The notes beneath the pieces were generated by a model, which was not told the origin of the DNA, searched no databases, and was given only the letters and a program-made list of their open reading frames with translations. A DNA stretch of 64,000 bases from JALYUM01 sp036688685. GTDB lineage: Bacteria; Pseudomonadota; Gammaproteobacteria; Burkholderiales; Burkholderiaceae_D. The DNA is taken from positions 62,001 through 126,000 of the forward strand of contig NZ_JAQQPS010000010.1 of assembly GCF_036688685.1 (NCBI RefSeq), read 5' to 3'. The position numbers and the translations under genes were made by a program. Every line of letters starts with the position of its first letter. Within the stretch, counting starts at the first letter, position 1. Below, piece by piece: positions 53,100 to 63,910 of the stretch.

Positions 53100-55544
53100 A
53101 TGGCTTCCCGCGCCATCCCCGAATCGCCTCTTGCCGAGGCGCCCGCTTCGCCCAAGGCGATGGTGGAGCAGCTTGTCGTCCTGGCCACGCGCCTGGCCGG
53201 CGAGCAATTGGTCGCGATCGCGCAAAACCTGAGTGGCGCCTTGCTCGACCTCACCGCGCCCGACGAAGCTCGCAATGTTTACCAGCGCGTCAAGTCCGGC
53301 AATTTGCTCAAGCAGAATAGTTACGCCTTTGTCCATCTGGCCGTGAGCGGGATCGAGGCCGCGCTGCGTGCCGAGGCCGCCATGCTGGTGCCGGCCACGC
53401 CTGGCCATGCCGATGTCCTGCTCGATGCGCTGGCCCTGGTGCCGATGGCCGAAATGGACAGCAAAGTCGCGTTCGGCGTCATCAGCCGCCCCTTCGATAT
53501 CGAGCAGGCCGAACAATTGGCCAGCCTGAATGTGCGCCTTGCCTGCATGCTCGAACGCGAGATCCTGCGCAGTGCGCAAAACCCGTTCCGCCCGGAAGTG
53601 TTCCTGGTTGAACTGGACCGCGCCTGGCGTGCCTTCGAGCCCGATCAAAGCGCGCATGACATCATCCAGCCACTGCTGCACCCCGGCATCGTGTTCGATT
53701 TCGGGCCCATGTATGAAGCGCTGAACAAGGCCATCAAGCGCAACGGCCGCCAGCCCGCCGCCAACGACAAGCGCCAGATCCGCAAGACCGACGATGCCGC
53801 AGCCAGCAAGGCGGCGCGCGCGAGCAGCCAGGCGGCGCTGGCCCAGCAACTGCGCAGTTTCTTCGGTGACAGCGCGCCAGGCAGTGCCGCTTCGTCCGAG
53901 TTCGCCATCCCGCTGATCCCCGACTTGCCGGACCTGCCCAAGGGCGCCGGCGGCTGGCGGCCGAGTGCGGTCAGCGGTTTCCCGGCCCCGGCTGGCGCGC
54001 CCGGCGCGCAGGCAGCGCCGGCCCCGGGCGCGGTCGCTGCCGTGCCGTACGATGCGGCGCACGCGGGCCGCCAGCCGGCGTCGCCCTACGCCGGCTTCGC
54101 GCCTGGCCAGCAGGTTGCCAGCCCTGCTGCCGGGTTTGCCGCGCAGTCGGGCGCCGCCATGGTCTCCGCGCCTGCGCACATGGCGCCATTGCTCGAGATG
54201 CTGGCGCAGTTGCCAAACCTGGCCAGCCTGGCGCAACTGCCTGCCGGCGGGCCAGCGCCAACGCGGTTTACCGGCGCCGCAGCGGCGGCCTCACCCGCGG
54301 GCGCCCATCCGCAACAAGCCTTTTACCTGCCGCGCCTGAAGCAGAGCTTGCCTGAAGGCAGCCTGTCGCGCGGCGACGAAAGCACGCTCGACCTGCTGGC
54401 GCGTATCTTCGAGACGGTATTCCTCGACGAGGCGATTCCGGCACCGACGCGCGAGCTGATCCAGTCGCTGCAAATGCCGGTACTCAAGGCCGCATTGGTC
54501 GACAAGAATTTCTTCTTCGAGGAAGCGCACCCGGCGCGGCGCATGATCGACCTGCTGGCGCGCATGGGCCTGGATCAGCGCACCGACCCGGACGATCCGC
54601 TGTTCCAGGCGATGGAACGGAATATCAAGCGCGTCGAGCGCGACGGCGCCAGCCAGCCCGAGGTGTTTGCCGAGGCGGTCGCCGAGCTCGAAGCCTCCAT
54701 GGCGCAGGACGACAGCGCGCAAGAGGCGCAGCTGGCCGCGCCGGTCGCACTGGCACTGCGCCAGGAACACATCGCCGTGGCGCGCCGCGCGGCCACCGAT
54801 GCGATCAAACTGCGCATTGCCGGCGACAGTATCGTGCCGATCGTCGGGGTCTTCCTTGAGCAGAAGTGGCGCGACGTGCTGACCCTGGCCTACGACGTGG
54901 AAGACAAAAAGCCCGGCGCCGTCAACAGCGCTACCCGGGCCATGGACGACCTGGTCTGGAGCGTCAAGCCGAAGGCCACGCAGGAGCAGCGCAAAGCCTT
55001 GATCGCGCGCCTGCCAAGCTTGCTGGCCACCATCAATAAATGGCTCGACATCATCAAGTGGCAGGATGCCGCGCGCCTGCGATTCTTTGCCGCGCTCGCT
55101 GAATGCCATGCGTCGATCGTGCGCGCACCGATCGACCTGTCGCCCGAGCGCCAGCTGGAGCTGGCGGTCGAAGCGGCCCAGCAGGATGCACTGCGCCTGA
55201 TCGCCCAGGAGCAGGCCGCGGCGCAGCAGCTCGAGCTCGAATCGGACGACCCGGTGACCCAGATCGTCGAAGGCCTGGAGCGCGGCCGCTGGCTGGCGTT
55301 CACGCAGGAAGACGGCAGCGTGCACCGCCTGAAGCTGGCGTGGGTGAGCCCGCGCCGTACCCTGTTCATCTTCTCGGCCGGTGCGCGCGAAGAGGCGTTT
55401 TCGATGCAGGCCGCGCGCCTGGCCGAACGGATCCGCGCCGGCAGCGCCGCCATCCTTGCGCTCGAAGGCGTGGTGGGCCGGGTCTTGTCGGAAGCGATGC
55501 TTGCTGCGGCCGGGAACGACCAGAACCACCACGCCGCGGCCTAG
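53100..55544 (+). CDS. DUF1631 family protein
   Basis: 814 residues. An N-terminal helical part (1-260), an Ala/Pro/Gly-rich low-complexity linker (about 290-410) and a C-terminal helical part match DUF1631, found in beta- and gammaproteobacteria. FETVFLDEAIPAPTRELIQSLQMPVLKAAL (in parts) is the characteristic block. Homologues are sometimes mislabelled thymidine phosphorylase; some have been linked to c-di-GMP or lifestyle control. No catalytic motif is visible. SD AAAGG (53084-53088). Confidence 0.88.
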   Translation: MASRAIPESPLAEAPASPKAMVEQLVVLATRLAGEQLVAIAQNLSGALLDLTAPDEARNVYQRVKSGNLLKQNSYAFVHLAVSGIEAALRAEAAMLVPATPGHADVLLDALALVPMAEMDSKVAFGVISRPFDIEQAEQLASLNVRLACMLEREILRSAQNPFRPEVFLVELDRAWRAFEPDQSAHDIIQPLLHPGIVFDFGPMYEALNKAIKRNGRQPAANDKRQIRKTDDAAASKAARASSQAALAQQLRSFFGDSAPGSAASSEFAIPLIPDLPDLPKGAGGWRPSAVSGFPAPAGAPGAQAAPAPGAVAAVPYDAAHAGRQPASPYAGFAPGQQVASPAAGFAAQSGAAMVSAPAHMAPLLEMLAQLPNLASLAQLPAGGPAPTRFTGAAAAASPAGAHPQQAFYLPRLKQSLPEGSLSRGDESTLDLLARIFETVFLDEAIPAPTRELIQSLQMPVLKAALVDKNFFFEEAHPARRMIDLLARMGLDQRTDPDDPLFQAMERNIKRVERDGASQPEVFAEAVAELEASMAQDDSAQEAQLAAPVALALRQEHIAVARRAATDAIKLRIAGDSIVPIVGVFLEQKWRDVLTLAYDVEDKKPGAVNSATRAMDDLVWSVKPKATQEQRKALIARLPSLLATINKWLDIIKWQDAARLRFFAALAECHASIVRAPIDLSPERQLELAVEAAQQDALRLIAQEQAAAQQLELESDDPVTQIVEGLERGRWLAFTQEDGSVHRLKLAWVSPRRTLFIFSAGAREEAFSMQAARLAERIRAGSAAILALEGVVGRVLSEAMLAAAGNDQNHHAAA

Positions 55545-55615
55545 TTTCACCCTGACCCCCACCGTAGCGATGGTATGATGGCGCCGTCTGCCACCACCCG
55601 AAAAGCTTCAGCAAC

Positions 55616-58600
55616 GTGCGTCTCTCCTCCATCAAATTGTCGGGATTTAAGTCTTTTGTCGATCCCACCAATTTTCAGGTGCCCGGCCAACTGGTCGGCG
55701 TGGTCGGCCCGAATGGCTGCGGCAAGTCGAACATCATCGACGCGGTGCGCTGGGTGCTGGGCGAATCGAAGGCGTCGGAGTTGCGCGGCGAGTCGATGCA
55801 GGACGTTATTTTCAATGGCTCCACCTATCGCAAGCCAGCCGGACGCGCCTCGGTCGAACTCATTTTCGATAACAACGATGGCAAGGCGTCCGGCCAGTGG
55901 GGCCAATATGCCGAGATCGCCGTCAAGCGCACGCTGACGCGCGACGGCACCTCCACCTATTACATCAACGGGCAGCCGGTACGCCGGCGCGATATCCAGG
56001 ATATTTTCCTCGGCACAGGCCTGGGCCCGCGTGCGTATGCCATCATCGGCCAGGGCATGATCTCGCGCATCATCGAGTCGCGCCCGGAAGAATTGCGCGT
56101 GTTCCTCGAAGAAGCGGCCGGTGTCTCAAAATACAAGGAGCGCCGCCGCGAGACCGAAAACCGGCTCTCCGACACGCGCGAAAACCTGCTGCGGGTGGAA
56201 GACATCCTGCGCGAACTGGGCGCCAACCTGGACAAGCTGGAAGCCCAGGCGGCCGTCGCCACGCGCTTTCACGCGCTGCAGGCCGACCAGGAAGAAAAAC
56301 AGAAGCTGCTGTGGATGCTGCGCAAAGTCGACGCGCAGAACGAACAAACCCGTTTTTTTCGCGAGATGGAGCAAGCGCAGACGGCGCTGGAAGCCCAGAC
56401 CGCCGGCCTGCGTCACGTCGAACTCGAACTCGAGCAGCTGCGCCAGGCGCATTTCGCCGTGGGCGACCGGTTGCACACCGCCCAGGGCGTGCTGTACCAG
56501 ACGAATGCCGAAATCGGCAGCCTGGAAGCGCAGATCCGCTTCGTGGTCGAATCGCGCACGCGCCTGCAAAACCAGCTGGTCACCCTGGCCGCCCAGCGCA
56601 CCCAGTGGGAAACCCAGGCCCAGGATTACCAGGAGCAGATCGAGGAAGGCGAGTACCTGGTCGAAGAACTGGCCGCGCGCGCGGAAGGCGCCCAGATCGC
56701 GGTGGAGGTGCACCAGGAACGCCTGCCCGAGATCGATGCGGCCTGGCGCGCGGCGCAGTCAGCCACCGGCGAATCGCGCACCCGCATCATGGCGGCGCAG
56801 CAGCAGATCGAACTGGCCTCGGCGCACCAGCGCAATGCGTCGAACATCCTCACCGGTTTGACCACGCGACGCGAGCGTCTGCAGCAGGAAAAGACCGGCT
56901 TGCACCTGCCCGACAGCAGCCAGCTGGCCAACCTGCGCTTGCAACTCGAGGAAAAACAGCAGGCGCTGGAAGAGCACACCATGGTGCTGGAAGAGGCCCA
57001 GGAGCAGCAGCCGCAGCTGGAAGCGCAGCGCGCCGCGGCCCAGGCCCAGGTCAACACCGAGAGCGCCGCCAACGCCCAGCTGGAAGCGCGCCTGAATGCG
57101 CTGAAACAGATGCAGGACCGGGTCCAGACCAAGGGCAAGGTCCAGCCCTGGTTGCAGAAACACGAACTCGACAGCTTGCCGCGCCTGTGGCAAAAAATGC
57201 AGGTCGAGGCGGGCTGGGAGACGGCGCTCGAAGCGGTGCTGCGCGAACGCACCGGCGCGCTGGAGCTGTCCAACATCGACTGGGCGCGTGGCTTCTTCAC
57301 CGATGCGCCGCCGGCGCGCCTGGCCCTGTACGCGCCGTCGAATACGGCGCAGGCCGCACTTGACGCGCCCGGCCTGAAACCGTTCATCGACCTGCTGAAA
57401 CTGAACGACCATGGCATCCGGGGCGTGCTGGCCGACTGGTTGTACGGCGTGTACGCCGCCGACGATGCGGCGCAGGCGTTTGCCGAGCGCGCTCGTCTGC
57501 CCGCGGGCGCGCTGTTCGTCACGCGCCAGGGTCACACCGTCAGCAGTTCCAGCGTGCGTTTCTATGCGGCCGACGCCGAGCAGGACGGGATGCTGGCGCG
57601 CCAGCAGGAAATCGACAATCTCGCCCGGCAGCTGCGCGCGCAAACGATGCTGGCCGACGAAGCGCGCGCCAACGCCGTGCGCGCCGACGCCGCCGTCACC
57701 GAACTGGCGCGGCGCATGCAGGACGCGCGCGCGCGCGTCGCCAGCCTGACCAGCGGCTTGCACGGCTTGCAGATCGAGGTGGTCAAGCAAAGTGAGATCG
57801 AGGCGCGCTTCGCCCAGCGCAGCGGCCAGATCGACCAGGACCTGCGTGAAATCGCGCAGCAGGAAGAAGAGCAGCGCCAGGTGCGCGAAGAATCGGAATT
57901 GCGCTTCGAGGAACTGGACATGGAGCTGGCCGAACTGCAGGGCGCGCACGAAGACGGACAAACCCTGTTCCTGGAAAAAGAGCAGTCCCTGAGCCTGGCG
58001 CGTGAAAAACTGCGCGAGCTCGAACGCAGTGCGCAGGAAGCGCTGTTTGCCGAAAAAACCGCGCGCGTCAAAATCGAGGAACTGCGCCGCAATATCGCCA
58101 CTGCCAGCGAACAGGCTTTACAAGTTGGCGCCAGCCTGGCGGCCGGCCAGAACGAACTGGCTGCGCTGGAGTCCGGCGCCGCCGCCGATGGTCTGCAGGA
58201 CCTGCTGGAGCGCAGGATGGAGCAAGAGCAGGCCTTGTCCGACGCGCGCCATGAGCTGGACCAGGTGGCGCTGAAACTGCGCGAGGCCGAGGACGCCCGC
58301 ACCACGTCCGAGCGCAGCCTGCAGCCGCAGCGCGACCGCATCACCGAGATGCAATTGAAGGAGCAGGCCGCGCGCCTGAACCAGGAACAGTTTTCGGAAG
58401 CGCTGGCCTCGACCAATGCCGATGAAACGGCGCTGCTGGCCAAGCTGGAGCCGGACATGAAGCCGCAATACCTGCAGGGCGAAGTGACGCGCCTGACCAA
58501 CGCCATCACGGCGCTCGGTGCGGTCAACCTGGCCGCGCTCGATGAACTGGCGCAGGCCTCCGAGCGCAAGCGCTTCCTCGACTCCCAGAACCAGGATCTG

Positions 58601-59140
58601 CAGGAAGCGATCGCCACCCTGGAAGACGCGATTGCGCGCATCGACAAGGAAACGCGCGAGCTTCTGCAGGACACCTTCGACCAGGTCAACCTGCATTTTT
58701 CGGAGCTGTTCCCGATCCTGTTCGGCGGCGGCAATGCGCGCCTGGTGATGACGGGTGACGAAATCCTCGACGCCGGCGTGCAGGTCATGGCGCAGCCGCC
58801 CGGCAAGAAGAACGCGACGATTCACCTGCTGTCGGGTGGCGAAAAGGCGCTTACCGCCACTGCACTGGTGTTTTCGATGTTCCGCCTGAACCCGGCGCCA
58901 TTCTGCCTGCTGGACGAGGTCGATGCGCCGCTGGACGACGCGAATACCGAGCGCTTCTGCCGCATGGTCAAGCGCATGTCCGAGCACACCCAGTTCCTGT
59001 TCATCTCGCACAATAAAATCGCGATGGAGATGGCCAATCAGCTCATCGGCGTCACCATGCAGGAGCAGGGCGTTTCGCGCATCGTGGCCGTGGACATGGA
59101 ATCGGTGGCGGGTGCGTTCCCGGAGTTGCTCACAACATAG
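55616..59140 (+). CDS. smc: chromosome segregation protein SMC
   Basis: 1174 residues from the GTG at 55616. Walker A GPNGCGKS at 31-38, long coiled coil, hinge around 500-650, second coiled coil, ABC signature LLSGGEKALTA from residue 1071 and Walker B FCLLDEVDAPLDD near 1100. A dimer that compacts and segregates the chromosome with ScpA/ScpB, whose genes are not in this window. First gene of smc-zipA-ligA. Confidence 0.97.
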   Translation: MRLSSIKLSGFKSFVDPTNFQVPGQLVGVVGPNGCGKSNIIDAVRWVLGESKASELRGESMQDVIFNGSTYRKPAGRASVELIFDNNDGKASGQWGQYAEIAVKRTLTRDGTSTYYINGQPVRRRDIQDIFLGTGLGPRAYAIIGQGMISRIIESRPEELRVFLEEAAGVSKYKERRRETENRLSDTRENLLRVEDILRELGANLDKLEAQAAVATRFHALQADQEEKQKLLWMLRKVDAQNEQTRFFREMEQAQTALEAQTAGLRHVELELEQLRQAHFAVGDRLHTAQGVLYQTNAEIGSLEAQIRFVVESRTRLQNQLVTLAAQRTQWETQAQDYQEQIEEGEYLVEELAARAEGAQIAVEVHQERLPEIDAAWRAAQSATGESRTRIMAAQQQIELASAHQRNASNILTGLTTRRERLQQEKTGLHLPDSSQLANLRLQLEEKQQALEEHTMVLEEAQEQQPQLEAQRAAAQAQVNTESAANAQLEARLNALKQMQDRVQTKGKVQPWLQKHELDSLPRLWQKMQVEAGWETALEAVLRERTGALELSNIDWARGFFTDAPPARLALYAPSNTAQAALDAPGLKPFIDLLKLNDHGIRGVLADWLYGVYAADDAAQAFAERARLPAGALFVTRQGHTVSSSSVRFYAADAEQDGMLARQQEIDNLARQLRAQTMLADEARANAVRADAAVTELARRMQDARARVASLTSGLHGLQIEVVKQSEIEARFAQRSGQIDQDLREIAQQEEEQRQVREESELRFEELDMELAELQGAHEDGQTLFLEKEQSLSLAREKLRELERSAQEALFAEKTARVKIEELRRNIATASEQALQVGASLAAGQNELAALESGAAADGLQDLLERRMEQEQALSDARHELDQVALKLREAEDARTTSERSLQPQRDRITEMQLKEQAARLNQEQFSEALASTNADETALLAKLEPDMKPQYLQGEVTRLTNAITALGAVNLAALDELAQASERKRFLDSQNQDLQEAIATLEDAIARIDKETRELLQDTFDQVNLHFSELFPILFGGGNARLVMTGDEILDAGVQVMAQPPGKKNATIHLLSGGEKALTATALVFSMFRLNPAPFCLLDEVDAPLDDANTERFCRMVKRMSEHTQFLFISHNKIAMEMANQLIGVTMQEQGVSRIVAVDMESVAGAFPELLTT

Positions 59141-59258
59141 CGGTTATTCGGCGATATTGGTATCATGGTATGAAGTCGGTCCCCCGTGCAGCGCATCGCG
59201 CTGGTGGCGGGCCACATTTGCCACATAAAAAGAAATTCGCTACGAAGGCACAAGCCGC

Positions 59259-60407
59259 ATGACAGATTTCCAAATGAGCCTGATCGCCGCCGGTGGCGTG
59301 TTTATCGTCGCCGTCATCAGCTATAACAAATGGCAGGAGTACAAGGCGCGCAAGAGCGTTGAACGGGCCTTTGCCACCGACCATGACGATGTCCTGATGC
59401 GCAATGACGGCGCGCCCGCCGCGCGCCAGGAACCGCTGCTCGACCTGGGCACGACCCCCGTCCCGATCGAGCCCATGCCGGATGGCCGGCCCCTGGAGCC
59501 ATCCTCAGCGCCCGCCATCACGCCTGCCACCAGCTACGCCGCGTCCGACAGCGCGCCGGTCGAACCGACCATCACCATCGCCAGGCCGACGCCCACCCCG
59601 CCGAGCGAACTGGCCGACCGCCTGGTCGACCCGCTCATCGATTGCCTGATTCCCCTGAATCTCGAAGGCGCAGTGCGCGGCGACAAGATTCTGCCGATCC
59701 TGCAAACCCTGCGCCTGGTCGGCACCAAGCCGGTCCACTACATTGGCCTGGCTGTCAACGGCGACTGGGAACCGATCGTCCACGGCGGCGTGTACACCAA
59801 GCTGCAGGCCGGCGTGCAGATGGCCACGCGCACCACGGCCCTGAACGAAATCGAATACTCGGATCTCGTCACGCGCCTGCGCGCGGTGGCCGACGATATC
59901 GGCGCCGAACCGGAAGTGCCGGACATGATCGACGTGATGGCCGAAGCACGCACCTTGCACCGCTTCGTGGCCGGCCACGACGCCCAGCTGGGCGTGAACC
60001 TGCTGGCCAACAGCGGCCCATGGGCCATTTCCACCCTGATCGGCGCACTTGAAAACCAGGGCTTCGACGTGCGTCCGGACGGGCGCTTCGCCATGCCGGA
60101 CGGCGAGGGCGGCGTGCTGTTCACGCTGACCACCAATGTCACGCTGGGCGCCGACACTAGCTCACGCCTGACGCTGCTGCTCGACGTGCCGTGCGTGTCC
60201 CCTGCGCGCGACGGCTTCGGCGCCATGGTGGCCTGCGCGCGCGCGCTGGTGGGCCGGCTCGACGCCACCATCGTCGACGACAGCGATCAGCCGCTGCTCG
60301 ACCCGGCGCTGCTTGAGATCAACGGCCAGGTGATCGAGTTCTACCAGGAGATGGAGGCGTCCGATATTCCAGCCGGGTCGAACCGCGCCATGCGCCTGTT
60401 CAGCTAA
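59259..60407 (+). CDS. zipA: cell division protein ZipA
   Basis: 382 residues. N-terminal membrane anchor (about 6-22), a charged then Pro/Thr-rich linker to about 115, and a C-terminal ZipA FtsZ-binding domain (KPVHYIGLAVNGDWEPI onward; MPDGEGGVLFTL). It tethers FtsZ to the membrane. Linker length is in the normal range. Lies between smc and ligA as in most betaproteobacteria. Confidence 0.92.
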   Translation: MTDFQMSLIAAGGVFIVAVISYNKWQEYKARKSVERAFATDHDDVLMRNDGAPAARQEPLLDLGTTPVPIEPMPDGRPLEPSSAPAITPATSYAASDSAPVEPTITIARPTPTPPSELADRLVDPLIDCLIPLNLEGAVRGDKILPILQTLRLVGTKPVHYIGLAVNGDWEPIVHGGVYTKLQAGVQMATRTTALNEIEYSDLVTRLRAVADDIGAEPEVPDMIDVMAEARTLHRFVAGHDAQLGVNLLANSGPWAISTLIGALENQGFDVRPDGRFAMPDGEGGVLFTLTTNVTLGADTSSRLTLLLDVPCVSPARDGFGAMVACARALVGRLDATIVDDSDQPLLDPALLEINGQVIEFYQEMEASDIPAGSNRAMRLFS

Positions 60408-60417
60408 GGTCGTTGCC

Positions 60418-62493
60418 GTGACTCTTGCAATCGATCCCGTGGCCCGGATGGCCGAACTGACGCGGGAACTGAACCGCCACCTGTATAACTACCACGTACT
60501 CGACGCGCCCACCATCCCTGACGCCGAGTACGACCGGCTGTTTGTCGAACTTCAGCAGCTTGAAGCGGCGCACCCGGAAAGCATGGCCAGCGATTCGCCG
60601 ACCCTGCGCGTGGGCGCGGCGCCGATCCCAGAATTTTCCCAGGTGACGCACGCCTTGCCGATGCTGTCCCTGAATAATGGCTTTTCCGACGACGACGTTG
60701 AACAGTTCGACCGGCGCGTGCGTGAAACGCTGGGCGTGCAAGCCGTCGCCTATGCCACCGAACTGAAATTCGACGGCCTGGCGATCAGCCTGCGCTTCGA
60801 GAACGGCGTGTTCGTGCAGGCTGCCACGCGCGGCGACGGCAGCACCGGTGAAGACGTCACCGCCAACATCAAGACCGTGCGCGCGATTCCGCTGCGCCTG
60901 CACGGCATTGGTCATCAAGCCGTGCCTGCCGTGCTGGAAGTGCGCGGCGAGGTGCTGATGTTCAAAGCCGACTTTTTGAAAATGAACGAGCGCCTGCGCG
61001 CGGCCGGCGAAAAGGAAAAAGCCAACCCGAGGAATGCCGCCGCCGGCAGCCTGCGCCAGCTCGACTCGCGCATCACCTCGCAGCGCAACCTGAAATTTTT
61101 CGCCTACGGGATCGGCGTGCTGGAAGGAGCGCCGATGCCGGCATCCCATGCCGCCTTGCTCGACTGGCTCGAACAACTCGGCTTGCCCGTCTCGAAAGAG
61201 CGCACCGTGGTGCAGGGCGCCGCTGGCCTGCTCGACTTTTATCGCGACATCGGCACGCGCCGCAGCCTGCTACCGTACGAGATCGACGGCGTCGTCTACA
61301 AGGTCAATGCGGTCGAGGACCAGCAGACGCTGGGCTTTGTGTCGCGCGCCCCGCGCTTTGCCCTGGCCCATAAATTTCCGGCCGAAGAAGCGCTGACGCA
61401 GGTTGTCGAGATCGACGTCCAGGTGGGCCGCACCGGCGCCATCACGCCGGTGGCACGCCTGCAACCGGTGCTGGTCGGCGGCGTGATGGTCACCAACGCC
61501 ACCTTGCACAACGAAGGCGAAGTGCGGCGCAAGGATATCCGCATTGGCGACACGGTCATCGTGCGCCGCGCCGGTGACGTGATTCCCGAAGTGGTGGCGT
61601 TTGTTCCCGAGCGCCGTCCACTGGACGCGCGCGAGTTCGTCATGCCGACCAGTTGCCCGGTATGCGGCTCGGCCATCGTGCGCCTGGAAGAGGAAGCGGT
61701 GGCGCGCTGCTCGGGCGGCTGGACCCATTGCGGCGCCCAGAAGAAAGGCGGCTTGATGCATTTTGTCTCGCGCCGCGCGATCGACGTCGAGGGCCTGGGC
61801 GACCAGTTGATCGAACAGCTGGTCGACAAGAACCTCATCCACACCGCGGCCGACCTGTACACGCTCGACAAGGCGCGCCTCTCCAGTCTCGACCGCATGG
61901 CCGAGAAATCGGCGCAGAACGTCATCGACGCGCTGGAAAAATCGAAGAACACGACCTTTGCGCGCTTCATCTACGCGCTCGGTATCCGCAATGTCGGTGA
62001 GTCCACCGCCAAGGCGCTGGCCCAGCATTTCGGTAACCTGGACGCGCTGCTGCACGCGGCCACCTGGGAGAACGGCATCCAGCTGCTGGAAGTGGCCGAC
62101 GTCGGCCCGATTGTGGCGCGCTCGATTAGCGCATTCCTCAGCGACGCCGACAACCTGGCGCTGGTGAACACGCTGCGCGCCCAGCTCTACTTCCAAGAGG
62201 GTAGCCACGTCATGCAGAACGCCGGGCCGTTTGCCGGCATGACCTTCGTCCTGACCGGAACCCTGCCGGCACTGTCGCGCGACGAAGCCGGTGCGCTGAT
62301 CGAAGCGGCCGGCGGCAAGGTGGCCAGCTCGGTCTCCAAAAAAACCACGTACGTCGTGGCCGGCGCCGACGCCGGCAGCAAGCTGGCCAAAGCGGAAACG
62401 CTGGGCCTGGCCATCCTCGACGAAGCGGCGCTGCTGGCGCTGCTGGCAAAATCGACTACTCCACAAGAAACCCTGGAAACTGACACCCCATGA
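60418..62493 (+). CDS. ligA: NAD-dependent DNA ligase
   Basis: 691 residues from a GTG at 60418. Ia domain (YNYHVLDAPTIPDAEYDRL), adenylation Lys117 in ELKFDG, OB fold, four-Cys zinc finger (CPVCG then RCSGGWTHCGAQ), helix-hairpin-helix repeats and a BRCT domain (GMTFVLTGTLPALSRDEA). Seals nicks in replication and repair. Overlaps galU by ATGA. Confidence 0.97.
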   Translation: MTLAIDPVARMAELTRELNRHLYNYHVLDAPTIPDAEYDRLFVELQQLEAAHPESMASDSPTLRVGAAPIPEFSQVTHALPMLSLNNGFSDDDVEQFDRRVRETLGVQAVAYATELKFDGLAISLRFENGVFVQAATRGDGSTGEDVTANIKTVRAIPLRLHGIGHQAVPAVLEVRGEVLMFKADFLKMNERLRAAGEKEKANPRNAAAGSLRQLDSRITSQRNLKFFAYGIGVLEGAPMPASHAALLDWLEQLGLPVSKERTVVQGAAGLLDFYRDIGTRRSLLPYEIDGVVYKVNAVEDQQTLGFVSRAPRFALAHKFPAEEALTQVVEIDVQVGRTGAITPVARLQPVLVGGVMVTNATLHNEGEVRRKDIRIGDTVIVRRAGDVIPEVVAFVPERRPLDAREFVMPTSCPVCGSAIVRLEEEAVARCSGGWTHCGAQKKGGLMHFVSRRAIDVEGLGDQLIEQLVDKNLIHTAADLYTLDKARLSSLDRMAEKSAQNVIDALEKSKNTTFARFIYALGIRNVGESTAKALAQHFGNLDALLHAATWENGIQLLEVADVGPIVARSISAFLSDADNLALVNTLRAQLYFQEGSHVMQNAGPFAGMTFVLTGTLPALSRDEAGALIEAAGGKVASSVSKKTTYVVAGADAGSKLAKAETLGLAILDEAALLALLAKSTTPQETLETDTP

Positions 62494-63377
62494 CCCTCAT
62501 TCGCAAAGCCGTTTTTCCCGTTGCCGGCCTCGGTAGCCGCTTCCTGCCCGCCACCAAGGCCCAGCCGAAAGAGATGCTGCCGGTGGTCGACAAGCCGCTG
62601 ATCCAGTACGCGGTGGAAGAGGCGGTCGCCGCCGGCATCAACGAAATGATCTTCATCACCGGGCGCAACAAGCGCGCCATCGAGGACCATTTCGACAAGG
62701 CCTACGAACTGGAATCGGAGCTGGAAGCGGCCGGCAAGCAGGCGCTGCTCGAGATGGTGCGCACAGTGGTGCCGAAGAACATCACCTGCATCTACATCCG
62801 CCAGTCGGCGCCGCTGGGCCTCGGCCACGCGGTGCTGTGCGCGCGCCCGGTGGTGGGCAACGAGCCGTTCGCCGTGCTGCTGGCCGACGACTTCATGGAC
62901 ACCGATGCCGGCGTGCGCCCGGTACTGGCCCAGATGACCGACGTATTCGAATACGAGCGCTGCAGCGTGCTGGCCGTGCAGGACGTGCCGCGCGAGCACA
63001 CGCGCCAGTACGGCATCGTCAGCGCGGCGCCGTACCGCGCCAACCTGGAGCTGGTATCGGGCATCGTCGAAAAGCCGCAGCCTGAGGTCGCGCCGTCGAC
63101 CCTGGCCGTGGTGGGACGCTACGTGCTCACGCCACGCATTTTCGATTACCTGGAAAATATCGGCATCGGCACCGGCGGCGAAATCCAGCTGACCGACGGC
63201 ATCGCCGCACTGATGGCCAGCGAACGCGTGCTGGCCTGCCGTTACCACGGCCAGCGTTACGATTGCGGCTCCAAGCTGGGCTACCTGAAGGCGATGACGG
63301 CAATGGGTCTGAAGCACCCGGAAACGGGCGCAGGTTTTGCAGAATTCCTGAAAGAATTGAGTGCGAGGGCAGCATGA
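62490..63377 (+). CDS. galU: UTP-glucose-1-phosphate uridylyltransferase
   Basis: 295 residues. Nucleotide-binding GLGSRFLPATKAQPKEMLP, VVDKPLIQYAVEEA and the C-terminal GGEIQLTDGI are GalU signatures. Makes UDP-glucose for envelope sugars and trehalose. ATGA overlaps on both sides (ligA before, def after) show a tightly packed operon. Confidence 0.97.
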   Translation: MTLIRKAVFPVAGLGSRFLPATKAQPKEMLPVVDKPLIQYAVEEAVAAGINEMIFITGRNKRAIEDHFDKAYELESELEAAGKQALLEMVRTVVPKNITCIYIRQSAPLGLGHAVLCARPVVGNEPFAVLLADDFMDTDAGVRPVLAQMTDVFEYERCSVLAVQDVPREHTRQYGIVSAAPYRANLELVSGIVEKPQPEVAPSTLAVVGRYVLTPRIFDYLENIGIGTGGEIQLTDGIAALMASERVLACRYHGQRYDCGSKLGYLKAMTAMGLKHPETGAGFAEFLKELSARAA

Positions 63378-63910
63378 CCGTTCGTGAAATCCTGAAGATG
63401 GGCGACCCGCGCTTGCTGCGCGTGGCCGAACCTGTCACCGAATTCGACACGCCGGCGCTGCAAGAGCTGATTGCCGACATGTTTGACACCATGCATGCCG
63501 CCAACGGCGCCGGTCTGGCCGCGCCCCAGATCGGGGTCAACCTGCAACTGGTGATCTACGGCTTCAAGGACAATGCGCGCTATCCGGATGCGCCGGCCGT
63601 GCCGGAGACGGTCCTGATCAATCCCGTGCTGGCGCCCTTGTCGAACGCGATGGAAGAAGCCTTCGAAGGCTGCCTGTCGGTGCCGGGCCTGCGTGGTTCG
63701 GTGCCGCGCTACACGCAGCTGCACTACGAGGGTGTCGACCAGTTCGGCAATCTGATCAGCCGCGATGTCGATGGATTTCATGCGCGCGTGGTGCAGCATG
63801 AAGTCGATCACCTGCTGGGTATCCTGTACCCGATGCGGATCCAGAATTTCGCCAATTTCGGCTATACGTCGGTCATGTTCCCGGACCTCGATCCGGACGA
63901 GGACGATTGA
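63374..63910 (+). CDS. def: peptide deformylase
   Basis: 178 residues from the ATG at 63374. The three motifs are present: GAGLAAPQIG, EGCLSVP (metal Cys) and QHEVDHLLG (two metal His and catalytic Glu). Removes the formyl group from nascent proteins. Starts in the ATGA overlap with galU and shares TGATG with the next gene. The usual fmt partner gene is not adjacent, so this may be a second def copy. Confidence 0.96.
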   Translation: MTVREILKMGDPRLLRVAEPVTEFDTPALQELIADMFDTMHAANGAGLAAPQIGVNLQLVIYGFKDNARYPDAPAVPETVLINPVLAPLSNAMEEAFEGCLSVPGLRGSVPRYTQLHYEGVDQFGNLISRDVDGFHARVVQHEVDHLLGILYPMRIQNFANFGYTSVMFPDLDPDEDD